A stretch of DNA of 64,000 nucleotides from NCBI GenBank assembly GCA_016795145.1, contig JAEUII010000123.1, forward strand, positions 16,598-80,597, in the 5' to 3' direction. How positions within the stretch are numbered: position 1 is the stretch's first letter; every line of letters begins with the position of its first letter. Under the pieces are notes generated by a model that saw nothing but the letters and a program-made list of their open reading frames with translations, did not search any database and was not told the origin of the DNA. A program made the position numbers and the translations under genes. Shown here in pieces: positions 56,582-64,000 of the stretch. The DNA is from Planctomycetaceae bacterium. Its GTDB lineage: Bacteria; Planctomycetota; Planctomycetia; Planctomycetales; Planctomycetaceae.

Positions 56582-58702
56582 GTGATCTCCTACCGGGCAC
56601 TGAAAAAGCTGATCGGTGAAACCAGTCTGGAACGGAAGTGTCGCTTCCTGTTCGGGATCGCGCTGCTTTTTTTGATCACGGCCAGCTTTTGGTGGTACGC
56701 GTCACGCACACGCAGACTGGTCGAATACCAGCAGCTCATTTCTGCGCGCACGATGGTGACTCGTCTGTTGCAGCAGAGACACTACGCGAAGTTCCTCGAA
56801 CGGTCGGAACGAAAGCGGCTGCTTGGAACGTCGTCTCCCGTCGCTCCTCCTGCCGATCAGTCTTCTCCTGCGTCTCCGCCAGCGGCTTCGAATGAAACTC
56901 CTTCGGTCGCTTCTGAAAACCAGGACAGCGCTGACTCAGTTCCAAATACGCCTGCTCCTGCGGACTCAACGACTGCTGTCGCAGATCAAAAGACTTCCGA
57001 GCCTGCTGCAGAAAAAGCAGACCTCCGAATTCCCTATATGGAACAGTTGCGTAGGACTCTGGACTCCCTTCCATCGGCGTCAGATCGCTTCAAGTGGTCG
57101 ATCACAGACGCGAATGTTATCCCCGCCAACAATCAGGACTTTGATGCACGGCAGAAGTTCCTCGAACCTGAAGGAACCGAAGATGAGTCGTGGATGATTC
57201 GTGAGGAAGAAGACGGTTCCCGCACTCTGCTTTACTACACCGCTCTTCGTATTGAAACGGCGTGCCGAGTCTGTCACCTCGACAATGGCAAGATTGCGGA
57301 TGAAGCTGAGATCGACATCCTGCTGCGGGCAGAGGCCGAAAAAGAACGTCTGGAAAAACAGAAGAAGGAAGCTGAAGGCTCAACGGTCGCTGAGGCAGGC
57401 GACACAAACGAGCCTGCGGCAACACCGGAAGCTGAAGAAGTGAACCGACGTCAGTTTCCACTGCGAGGGATCGCGAGGATGGAGCTTTCCCTTGAAAGCG
57501 CCGATGCTCAGCTGGCACGAAATCGAGCCGTTCTGCTGGCAACCGGTATCGTGACGTCTTTCCTCGCAATGCTCGCGGCCTACGCAATCGTTCGCTACAT
57601 CATTGTGAAACCCGTTTTGCACCTGAAGGATGTCAGTGACGAAATCGCTCGAGGCAACCTGAACCTGCGAGCCGACATCAGCACGGGCGACGAGTTTGAA
57701 GAACTGAGCCACGCGTTCAATCGGATGCTCCGACACATGATGACCGTTAACGACGAACTGCGTACGCTGAATGAAAGCCTGGACGGGAAAGTTGACCAGC
57801 TTGCTCAGGCCAATATGGAGCTGTTCAACAACAACCGACTGAAGGATGATTTTCTGGCGACCATCAGTCACGAACTGCGGACGCCACTGAACAGCATCCT
57901 GGGTTTCAGCGACATCCTTCAGACAGCGGCAAACCTCGACGAGCGTCAGAAGCGTTACGTGCACAACATCCAGACGTCCGGCCAGTCCCTGATGGTTCAA
58001 ATCAATGACCTGCTGGATCTGGCGAAGATCGAATCCGGAAAGATGGAGCTGCGTCCGGACAACGTCGATCTTGCAGAAATCCTGGAAGTCCAGGTTCAAC
58101 AGATCATGCCACTCGCCGATCGCAAGAACATCGACCTGCGAATCGAATCGCCTCCGCAGCCGCTGCCATTGCTCTATCAGGATCGCAGCAAGCTCTCACA
58201 AATCGTCACGAACCTGCTGTCGAATGCGATCAAGTTTACTCCGGAAGGTGGACGCGTCCGAGTCGCTTCGAAACAGCTGGATTCAGACAGCGTCAGCTTC
58301 AGCGTCGAAGACACCGGCATCGGAATCCCGCTCCAGGAACAGGAACACATCTTTGAAAAGTTCCGTCAGGGAACTACCGCTCCTGGCGGACGTGATCACA
58401 CAAAGCGCGAATACGAAGGCACAGGGCTCGGTCTTTCGATTGTCCGTGAACTGTCCCGACTCCTTGGCGGCGACGTCTCACTCATCAGCGAATTTGGTCG
58501 AGGCAGCCTGTTCAGCGTTCGGATTCCTCTACGAGTTCCCGAGCGACGCATTGAGCCTGAACCGCCGCTGGAATCGCGGTCGTCTCCCAATCTTCCTCTG
58601 ATCACCAGCTCTGATCTGCTCAATGCTTCCGGTGAGCGACAATCCGCTTCGGGGCCTGCATCCAAACTCAAAGTCGAAGTCCATTCGATCGGACATCCAT
58701 AG
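56582..58702 (+). CDS. Histidine kinase with c-type haem motif
   Basis: A 706-residue membrane sensor kinase from GTG 56582. TM1 is at about 22-40. An extracytoplasmic region of about 275 residues has a Pro/Ser/Ala-rich linker (about 80-140), a folded part (DUF3365/Tll0287-like in layout) with one CxxCH motif (C228, C231, H232), and a Glu/Ala-rich segment. TM2 at about 318-345 leads to a HAMP domain (about 342-395), then a HisKA domain with H430 in ISHELRTPLNSILG, N-box NLLSNAIKF, G1 DTGIGIP and G2 GTGLGLS. CxxCH would bind haem covalently, so it may sense redox state, oxygen or NO. No response regulator gene is adjacent. DUF72 follows after six bases. Confidence 0.92.
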   Translation: MISYRALKKLIGETSLERKCRFLFGIALLFLITASFWWYASRTRRLVEYQQLISARTMVTRLLQQRHYAKFLERSERKRLLGTSSPVAPPADQSSPASPPAASNETPSVASENQDSADSVPNTPAPADSTTAVADQKTSEPAAEKADLRIPYMEQLRRTLDSLPSASDRFKWSITDANVIPANNQDFDARQKFLEPEGTEDESWMIREEEDGSRTLLYYTALRIETACRVCHLDNGKIADEAEIDILLRAEAEKERLEKQKKEAEGSTVAEAGDTNEPAATPEAEEVNRRQFPLRGIARMELSLESADAQLARNRAVLLATGIVTSFLAMLAAYAIVRYIIVKPVLHLKDVSDEIARGNLNLRADISTGDEFEELSHAFNRMLRHMMTVNDELRTLNESLDGKVDQLAQANMELFNNNRLKDDFLATISHELRTPLNSILGFSDILQTAANLDERQKRYVHNIQTSGQSLMVQINDLLDLAKIESGKMELRPDNVDLAEILEVQVQQIMPLADRKNIDLRIESPPQPLPLLYQDRSKLSQIVTNLLSNAIKFTPEGGRVRVASKQLDSDSVSFSVEDTGIGIPLQEQEHIFEKFRQGTTAPGGRDHTKREYEGTGLGLSIVRELSRLLGGDVSLISEFGRGSLFSVRIPLRVPERRIEPEPPLESRSSPNLPLITSSDLLNASGERQSASGPASKLKVEVHSIGHP

Positions 58703-58708
58703 GGCAAT

Positions 58709-59620
58709 ATGTCGGATCAACATCGGCCAGCGTTCAAACCGCCACGACTGTTCCTCGGATGTCCCGTCTGGGCCTGTGAACACTGGAAGGGGTCATTGTT
58801 TACCGCAAAGGCTCCTCGCGCCGACTGGCTTGGACAGTATTCGTCCGTCTTTCAGACCGTCGAAGGAAACAGCACGTTCTATGCACTTCCTTCCCTGGAG
58901 ACCGCAAAACGATGGGCTGACTCAGTTCAGTCCGGGTTCCGCTTCGCCCTGAAAGTTCCTCGCAGCATTTCGCACGATTGCCGCCTGAAGAATGCTCAGA
59001 AAGAACTGGCGGCATTTATTGATGTGTGTCATGTTCTTGAGGCCCACAAAGTTCTTGGACCGTCGTTCCTGCAACTGCCGCCGGATTTTTCTCCCGCCGA
59101 AAAGGAGTCACTTCAGCACTTTCTGACCGCACTGCCGGCGCATCTTCCATGGGCGGTCGAAGTCCGACACCAAGACTGGTACGACTCCGCGAAGAACGAA
59201 GAATGGCTGGATGGTCTGCTGAAGTACCTGCGAATGGACAAGGTGATCTTCGACAGTCGCTGCCTGTTCTCGAAGCCGCCCTCCGATGCCGTGGAGGAAG
59301 TTTCTCAGGCAAGGAAGCCGCGAACGCCAATTCGAACAACAGTCACTTCCCAACATCCTTTCCTGCGAATCGTGGGCCGAAATCAGCTCGATGAAACTCA
59401 GCGCTGGATCGAAGAATGGGCACCGATCATTGCCGATTGGCTGCGTCAGGGACTTGAGCCCTTCCTGTTCACTCACGCCCCGGACGATCAATTCGCCCCC
59501 GAGTTTGCTCGACGAATGCACCATGCAATCAGGAGCCACTTCCCGGAACTGCCGGAGATGCCCAAGTGGCCTGGCGAAATCCAAAGCACCGCAAGTCGCC
59601 AGCAGAAAACTCTCTTTTGA
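58709..59620 (+). CDS. DUF72 family protein
   Basis: A 303-residue protein with the DUF72 landmarks: LFLGCPVWACEHWKGSLF, VFQTVEGNSTFYALPSLETA, FALKVPRSISHD, LGPSFLQLPPDF and WAVEVRHQDWY. The fold is TIM-barrel-like; its function is unknown, with links to nucleic acids or iron-sulfur proteins only suggested in the literature. It begins six bases after the histidine kinase stop, so the two are probably co-transcribed. The C-terminus is polar and ends the transcript without an evident terminator. Confidence 0.92.
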   Translation: MSDQHRPAFKPPRLFLGCPVWACEHWKGSLFTAKAPRADWLGQYSSVFQTVEGNSTFYALPSLETAKRWADSVQSGFRFALKVPRSISHDCRLKNAQKELAAFIDVCHVLEAHKVLGPSFLQLPPDFSPAEKESLQHFLTALPAHLPWAVEVRHQDWYDSAKNEEWLDGLLKYLRMDKVIFDSRCLFSKPPSDAVEEVSQARKPRTPIRTTVTSQHPFLRIVGRNQLDETQRWIEEWAPIIADWLRQGLEPFLFTHAPDDQFAPEFARRMHHAIRSHFPELPEMPKWPGEIQSTASRQQKTLF

Positions 59621-59711
59621 TCGCAGGGGGCGGATTGCAAAATCGTTGGGCGTCAGGGGAATGTTCTCTTGGTCATTGGAGGACAATTGAAGCTCAGAAG
59701 AATAGCGTATC

Positions 59712-59931
59712 TGCGATTCAGGCCCGGCAGGGCCGACAGATCCCCTGCCGGGGTCGAAGGCCCCGGTCTGCAGAACTCTGAACTGTAAAGGCCTGAAAGG
59801 CCGACACAACCGGTTGACCTGATCGCGTCAATGTGTCAACCCTTCGGGCCTTGTAGACTGACTTGCGCTTCGTGTCCGGTGGCTTACGCACACCGGCAGG
59901 GAGTGTGACGGCCTGTCAGGCCTGAATCGCA
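59712..59931. repeat. REP-like inverted repeat element
   Basis: A 27-base arm at 59712-59738 (TGCGATTCAGGCCCGGCAGG...) recurs inverted at 59905-59931 with a few mismatches. A third related palindrome (GGCCTGAAAGGCCGACACA, 59790-59808) lies between. The whole forms an inverted-repeat-bounded unit of 220 bp in a gene-free gap, like a BIME or MITE. No transposase is encoded. Confidence 0.65.
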
Positions 59932-60013
59932 ATCAAGTGACCAAAACGAATACCGACAAAACCAGAATCCGCCCGGACGCAGGTTGCTTCCAGTTGAGGC
60001 TCTGCAGAACGCC

Positions 60014-61009
60014 TCAGGATTCTCGCTTCTCAAAGACCTGCCAGCCAAACTTCGTTTCCAGAAACTTGTCGGACGCAAGCAGCAGGACAAATCCAAAGAT
60101 CAATGTCATCGGTACGTACAGGAAGTGCCGCAGAAAACTCCCCTGCAACAGCGGCAACCTGGTGTACAGCAAATAGCCGAATCCGACGGTGCAGATCAAT
60201 GTCGCCATTGCGTGAATGTAACCGTAGGTCGTCATCTTCAACGACCCAGACGAAGTTCCGTCATAGGTGAGACGCATCACGCGTCCTTCCGCTCCAAAGG
60301 CCGATGACTCATAGGTCACCTTGATCTTCTCGTTCGCGTCTTCACCAACCGTGTCGCCGTCCTTGATCACCGGCCCGTTCGTGATCAGATAATCTGCCAG
60401 ACCCAGAAATCGGTTTCGCAGTTCTTCAGCGGGCTCGGGAGACTTCGTCGCTTCCAGCTCCATCAAATCGAAGGCACCAAGTCCTTTGGTGAATCCAGCA
60501 CTCGCTCCATCCGATGTCTGTGACACACAGAAATTCACCCAGATTGGAAGCGGCATACCGCCGGGGATAAACTCGCACGCGATCTCCGCGAAGTCATCAG
60601 GTGGAAACATGAGAGATGAGTTGCACCAGTAAACTCCAACGACTCCTTCGCACGCATCAATCAGTGCGATTGTCGCCTGAGTCATGATCTTCATCATGCT
60701 GACTCGATCGCCTTCGCTCATCACGGTGACGATGACGTGTCGAGCATGCTGCTTCATCTCTGATGCAGCTTCCGGCCAAAACGGAGCGTGAGTACAGAGC
60801 GGTTCGATGTCCGACCACGGAATCGGCGCTCCCATCAGGCCGAAGATGACATGAACGTCATCAGCACGGAATGAAAGCGAGTGGTCCTTCTTCTCGCCGT
60901 CTGTGAGTTGAACACCCTTTGGCCATCGTTTTGCCCACGCTTTTGGAATCGACGAACCCGAAACTTTGGAATTCGCGCCCAGCGCGACCATTGCGATGGA
61001 AATGGCCAT
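60014..61009 (-). CDS. DUF4261 protein with two C-terminal membrane helices
   Basis: A 331-residue protein. The DUF4261-like part covers about residues 1-240: DHSLSFRADDVHVIFGLMGAP, HARHVIVTVMSEGD, EGVVGVYWCNSSLMFPPDDF and GLGAFDLMELEATKSP. The family has no established role. Two hydrophobic helices near the end (about 262-281 and 296-314) anchor it to the membrane, which is not usual for the family. ATG 61009 is the start; no strong ribosome binding site is seen. The gene lies beside the REP-like element and is divergent from the ferredoxin gene. The family call rests on overall pattern. Confidence 0.75.
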   Translation of the reverse strand: MAISIAMVALGANSKVSGSSIPKAWAKRWPKGVQLTDGEKKDHSLSFRADDVHVIFGLMGAPIPWSDIEPLCTHAPFWPEAASEMKQHARHVIVTVMSEGDRVSMMKIMTQATIALIDACEGVVGVYWCNSSLMFPPDDFAEIACEFIPGGMPLPIWVNFCVSQTSDGASAGFTKGLGAFDLMELEATKSPEPAEELRNRFLGLADYLITNGPVIKDGDTVGEDANEKIKVTYESSAFGAEGRVMRLTYDGTSSGSLKMTTYGYIHAMATLICTVGFGYLLYTRLPLLQGSFLRHFLYVPMTLIFGFVLLLASDKFLETKFGWQVFEKRES

Positions 61010-61407
61010 GAGAAGTCTTTTTGAAAGGCACCTGGTGGGACCGAACGAGCTTCGTTACGAATACTGATTCGGCGAATCTGGAAGACAAGGGTATAGCAAA
61101 GTTCAGCCGTGGTTCTGTCAAGGCAACGATGAGGGATAAACCAGATGGCGAACATCCTCACACGGGATTATGAAGTGCATTGTCCGGCTTTGCGACAGGC
61201 AAGCGAACTACGGGAGCAACGCTTTGGCAGCGAGCAGGCAGGCTTCAATGGGACCTGCAGCTTCGCCCCTCGTTGAAATTCGGAGAGGAAACCCAGTAAA
61301 GCCGATGCCAGATGTTCTCTGGCTGCTAAACTCAGCCAGTCAGAAACGCCCGCGTGTCGCGACTTCCGATTTCGCGGCATTGTCTCATCAGAAGGTTTGC
61401 CAGGAGC
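61010..61407. other. Divergent intergenic region
   Basis: About 400 bp between DUF4261 and the polyferredoxin gene. A 70-codon open frame on the minus strand (61168-61380) has no features, and the region is otherwise empty to reading. Confidence 0.35.
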
Positions 61408-62550
61408 ATGTCGCAGAAAGACAAGGAGAAACGGTCACCCGCTGAACTCGCGTTCCTGATCATCTTCTACCCTGCCATCCTTGGATTCTACTGCATCTAC
61501 AAGTACCCGTACTGGTTCGTTGCCGAAGGAACCAGCCTTCAGTGCTTTCATGTGTTCGGCAAGAGTCCCGGGTTTTGGTATGCGACCGTGTATACGCTGC
61601 TCGTTGCGGGAACCTGTCTCTGGGTGCTGATTGGAAATCGAAACAGCTACCAGCGAAGCCGAAAAAAGGGGCCTTTGTCGAGTTACCAGAAGGCGAAGTT
61701 CCTTTCGATTCTGCTGTCTCAAACAATTGCCTTTTATCTGATTCCGTTTGTCCTACCCGCACTTCGACAGCAGGGCGGCTTCTTCAATGATCCAGGCAGA
61801 CTCAGCACCAAAGCCGCCCATGTGTACGTCTATCCGGCGTTCCAGAGCATCGGGCTGGCGGTTTACATGTTCCTTGTTATCCCAGTCGCGGTCTGGTTCT
61901 TTGGCAAGCGTTACTGCAGCTGGTTCTGCTCCTGCGGAAATCTGGCTGAAGCCGTGGGCGTCCTACCCTGGGGAAGTCGCTGGGTCCGGCTTCATACGCC
62001 TCGAGGTGAAACAGCAAAACGCCTGGAAGTCATTCAAAGCTGGGTGCTGGCCTTTGCAGTCTTCTTCGGAATCATGCTGTTCCTCGACGGACTAAAGATT
62101 CTGACCGCACCATCATTTATCTTTGCGCTTCAGTCGTCTCAGGATTTTCTGATCGACTTTCTGTTTGGGTCCATCGTTGGACTCGGGGCGTATCCCATTC
62201 TGGGTACTCGAATCTGGTGTCGTTACGGTTGCCCGATGGCGAAGGGGATGCAATGGTTTGGGTTTCTGACGCGAGGACGCTTTGCGGTTGTGCCCAATGA
62301 AAAATGCCGAGGCCTGAATCTTTGCACGGAAGCGTGCCCGATGGGGATCGATGTCGCCAGCTATGCTCATCGAGACCGCAAACCGATCGAGGTCGCTTTT
62401 GGCATGGAAACTGTCTGTATCGGATGCGGCGGCTGCATCGACGCCTGCCCCGCTGGTGCTCTGGCCTTCGCGTCGATCAAGGACGGACGTTGGGCCATCG
62501 TGTCAAAACCATTGAGCCACCCCACTGAAAACCAGGCGACGCCCAGGTAG
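61408..62550 (+). CDS. Membrane-bound polyferredoxin, NapH/CcoG-like
   Basis: The protein is 380 residues from ATG 61408; GTG 61354 is an alternative, and an AGGAG lies very close to the ATG. About five helices span the membrane in the first 270 residues. Cysteine clusters are CSWFCSCGN (after helix 4) and CRYGCPMAKG (after helix 5). They are followed by two 4Fe-4S ferredoxin motifs, CRGLNLCTEACPMG and CIGCGGCIDACP. This layout is that of NapH, NosR C-terminal part and CcoG/RdxA, proteins that pass electrons across the membrane. No partner gene is adjacent, so the electron acceptor is unknown. Confidence 0.87.
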   Translation: MSQKDKEKRSPAELAFLIIFYPAILGFYCIYKYPYWFVAEGTSLQCFHVFGKSPGFWYATVYTLLVAGTCLWVLIGNRNSYQRSRKKGPLSSYQKAKFLSILLSQTIAFYLIPFVLPALRQQGGFFNDPGRLSTKAAHVYVYPAFQSIGLAVYMFLVIPVAVWFFGKRYCSWFCSCGNLAEAVGVLPWGSRWVRLHTPRGETAKRLEVIQSWVLAFAVFFGIMLFLDGLKILTAPSFIFALQSSQDFLIDFLFGSIVGLGAYPILGTRIWCRYGCPMAKGMQWFGFLTRGRFAVVPNEKCRGLNLCTEACPMGIDVASYAHRDRKPIEVAFGMETVCIGCGGCIDACPAGALAFASIKDGRWAIVSKPLSHPTENQATPR

Positions 62551-62997
62551 GTGACGCCTGCCGGGCGGCACTTCGCGGCCCCGCCGCGACCAGCGACCCC
62601 AAAACTTGCCATGATCTTCAAAGCATGTCGTGGAAACAGCATCGCTACGTGATCGAGTTCATGGCGACAGAGGTTGCCCGGCGGCAGTCACGACCTACCG
62701 AAAACCGCAACCCGCGACTCCATTCGTTCGCACTCCTTCCCAAGAATCGAACTCACTGAAAACCTCATTCTGCGTCACGAATGTTTGTAAACTCTGACAC
62801 AGGGCATCGTTCCTGAGAAGTAACAGAGAAAATGTAGCGGAATGGCGCAAGCCGCGCGAGCCCTCCGGTGAAGTCTGCATCGTGAATTCACCGAACGGCT
62901 TGAGCCGTTCCGCAAAAGAATCCTTCCCAGAAAATCCCGCTTGCCGTGTGATTCATTTTCGCCACAACCAATTCCGAAACCGCGACAGGGTATTCTC
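62551..62997. other. Intergenic region with palindromic repeats
   Basis: About 447 bp with no gene. The left end is a G+C-rich stretch. A pair of inverted REP-like units is listed separately. Confidence 0.5.
62837..62913. repeat. REP-like inverted pair
   Basis: GCGGAATGGCGCAAGCCG (62837-62854) recurs inverted at 62896-62913 with two changes, and GGTGAA follows each in its own orientation. The right copy contains the perfect palindrome GAACGGCT-TG-AGCCGTTC. Its role is unknown. Confidence 0.55.
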
Positions 62998-63816
62998 ATG
63001 AGAGTGTCTCGCACCTTCTTCCTGAACCTCGCACTGGCCTTCCTCGTAGTGACCAGCAGCGTCCGCACGCTCCACGGTGCCGAGCCGGTTCGGCGCGAAT
63101 GGCAGGTTGACGGAGTCTCTCGGGAGGCTCTAATTTCGATTCCCGACGGGGCCAAAGAAAAGCCTGTCCCGCTCGTGTTTGCCTTTCATGGACACGGCGG
63201 GAACATGCGTCAGGCGTCTCGGTCGTTTCAGATTCATGCCGAGTGGCCAGAAGCCATCGTCGTCTACATGCAGGGACTAAATACACCCGGACAATTGACG
63301 GATCCGGAAGGCAAGAAGCCCGGCTGGCAGAAGGCTGTCGGTGACCAGAATGACCGCGACCTCCATTTCTTCGATGCTGTACTGAAATCACTCAAGGAGG
63401 ATTACCGAGTCGATGAAACTCGCATCTATTCCACCGGCCATTCAAATGGCGGTGGCTTCACGTATCTCCTCTGGTCCGCTCGCCCCGATGTGTTCGCCGC
63501 AATGGCTCCATCCGGATCAGCCGCTTTGAAACTGCGAGGAACCCTGAAGCCGCTGCCAGTCTTTCACATCGCCGGAGAAAACGACCCGCTTGTGCGGTAC
63601 GCCTGGCAGTCGATGATGATTGAATCGTTGCGCAAAGACCAGAAGTGCGGCGAAGGCAAACCGTGGAATGAGAAGGCCACACTCTATCCCTCAGAAATCG
63701 GCACACCAGTCGTCACCTACATCACAAACCAGGGCCATAAATTCCCCGCCGACGCTCCCGGGATGATCGTCAAATTCTTCAAAGAGCATTCAAAGAAGAC
63801 GAGCGACAAGGAATAA
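62998..63816 (+). CDS. Secreted alpha/beta hydrolase, PHB depolymerase/feruloyl esterase-like
   Basis: The protein is 272 residues from ATG 62998; the longer TTG frame is unlikely. A signal peptide (MRVSRTFFLNLALAFLVVTS) is followed by an esterase D/polyhydroxybutyrate depolymerase-type alpha/beta hydrolase: LVFAFHGHGGNM (oxyanion region), nucleophile S149 in GHSNGGG, then FHIAGENDPLVRY (likely acid) and QGHKFP (likely His). It cuts ester bonds outside the cytoplasm; the substrate is unknown, perhaps plant or algal polymer side groups. Repeat-bearing intergenic DNA lies on both sides. Confidence 0.9.
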   Translation: MRVSRTFFLNLALAFLVVTSSVRTLHGAEPVRREWQVDGVSREALISIPDGAKEKPVPLVFAFHGHGGNMRQASRSFQIHAEWPEAIVVYMQGLNTPGQLTDPEGKKPGWQKAVGDQNDRDLHFFDAVLKSLKEDYRVDETRIYSTGHSNGGGFTYLLWSARPDVFAAMAPSGSAALKLRGTLKPLPVFHIAGENDPLVRYAWQSMMIESLRKDQKCGEGKPWNEKATLYPSEIGTPVVTYITNQGHKFPADAPGMIVKFFKEHSKKTSDKE

Positions 63817-64000
63817 GGCAAGCCGCCTGCGTCAGTCCTTCAGCAAAAAAGAACTCTTCCCCCACCGGGTTCACCCCGGTGGAAAACGGCCTCTGCACTA
63901 CCGCGTCCCCAGCGCCACCGGGTAGCACGTACGCAGTGCGTGTGCCGCAGGCGCCGGAAGCCCAAGTGCGCACGCCGCAATCCCAACACAGCCGCAATAA
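63817..64000. other. Right-edge non-coding stretch
   Basis: No gene to the window end. A hairpin CCACCGGG / CCCGGTGG (63862-63882) and a GC-rich CACGTACGCAGTGCGTG palindrome-like stretch near 63930 look like further REP-type repeats. Confidence 0.45.

Noticed and set aside
63862..63882. CCACCGGG/CCCGGTGG hairpin as terminator of the esterase gene
   Set aside because: Followed by GGAAAACGG, not a T-run; more like a REP-type palindrome.

Overview
The window is about 64 kb of chromosomal DNA from a member of the Planctomycetota, most likely the Planctomycetales. The evidence is the gene content: a DUF1501 Tat-exported protein, a sulfatase, a Tat-exported Gfo/Idh/MocA oxidoreductase, PQQ-repeat and DUF1080 secreted proteins, and a 5332-residue surface protein with an N-terminal LETRALLAA motif typical of very large planctomycete exported proteins. 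The genus cannot be fixed by reading. No rRNA, tRNA, CRISPR array, prophage or transposase was seen.

Layout. 1-591 is the start of a formyltetrahydrofolate deformylase that runs off the left edge. 761-16759 is the giant multidomain surface protein, with a strong terminator behind it. 17.2-25.7 kb holds DUF1501, a small membrane protein, TspO, a Pr6Pr-like protein paired with PPK2, an outer-membrane-like protein with a Cys-rich N-terminus, a GlmU-like nucleotidyltransferase lacking the acetyltransferase half, and a second outer-membrane-like protein. 25.9-30.5 kb is a minus-strand run of sulfatase, oxidoreductase and PQQ protein. 30.7-31.3 kb encodes a membrane protein with a His/Asp/Gly-rich tail, divergent from an ABC ATPase at 31.5 kb.

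32.5-47.8 kb is the most striking block: nine plus-strand genes, almost all overlapping by ATGA or spaced by a few bases. In order they encode an NHL-repeat lipoprotein, a membrane protein with VWA and amidotransferase-like domains, a MoxR ATPase, a DUF58 protein, a BatA-like VWA membrane protein, a large exported membrane protein, an ABC ATPase, a fused two-half ABC-2 permease, and a second large exported membrane protein. This reads as one envelope machine in which a MoxR/VWA chaperone module is joined to an ABC-2 transporter with GldG-like auxiliary subunits. Its function is unknown.

48-64 kb is mixed: a tandem DUF1080 protein, an ECF sigma factor with an overlapping membrane partner, a beta-propeller protein, an S41 protease, a metallo-beta-lactamase-fold gene interrupted by one in-frame TGA, a YbdK-type carboxylate-amine ligase, a histidine kinase with a periplasmic CxxCH haem motif, DUF72, DUF4261 with membrane helices, a membrane polyferredoxin and a secreted esterase. 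Intergenic gaps at the right end carry inverted, REP-like palindromic repeats.

All assignments come from reading motifs and context; no database search was run. Starts were moved downstream of the longest open frame where a ribosome binding site, a signal peptide or an ATGA overlap favoured it.
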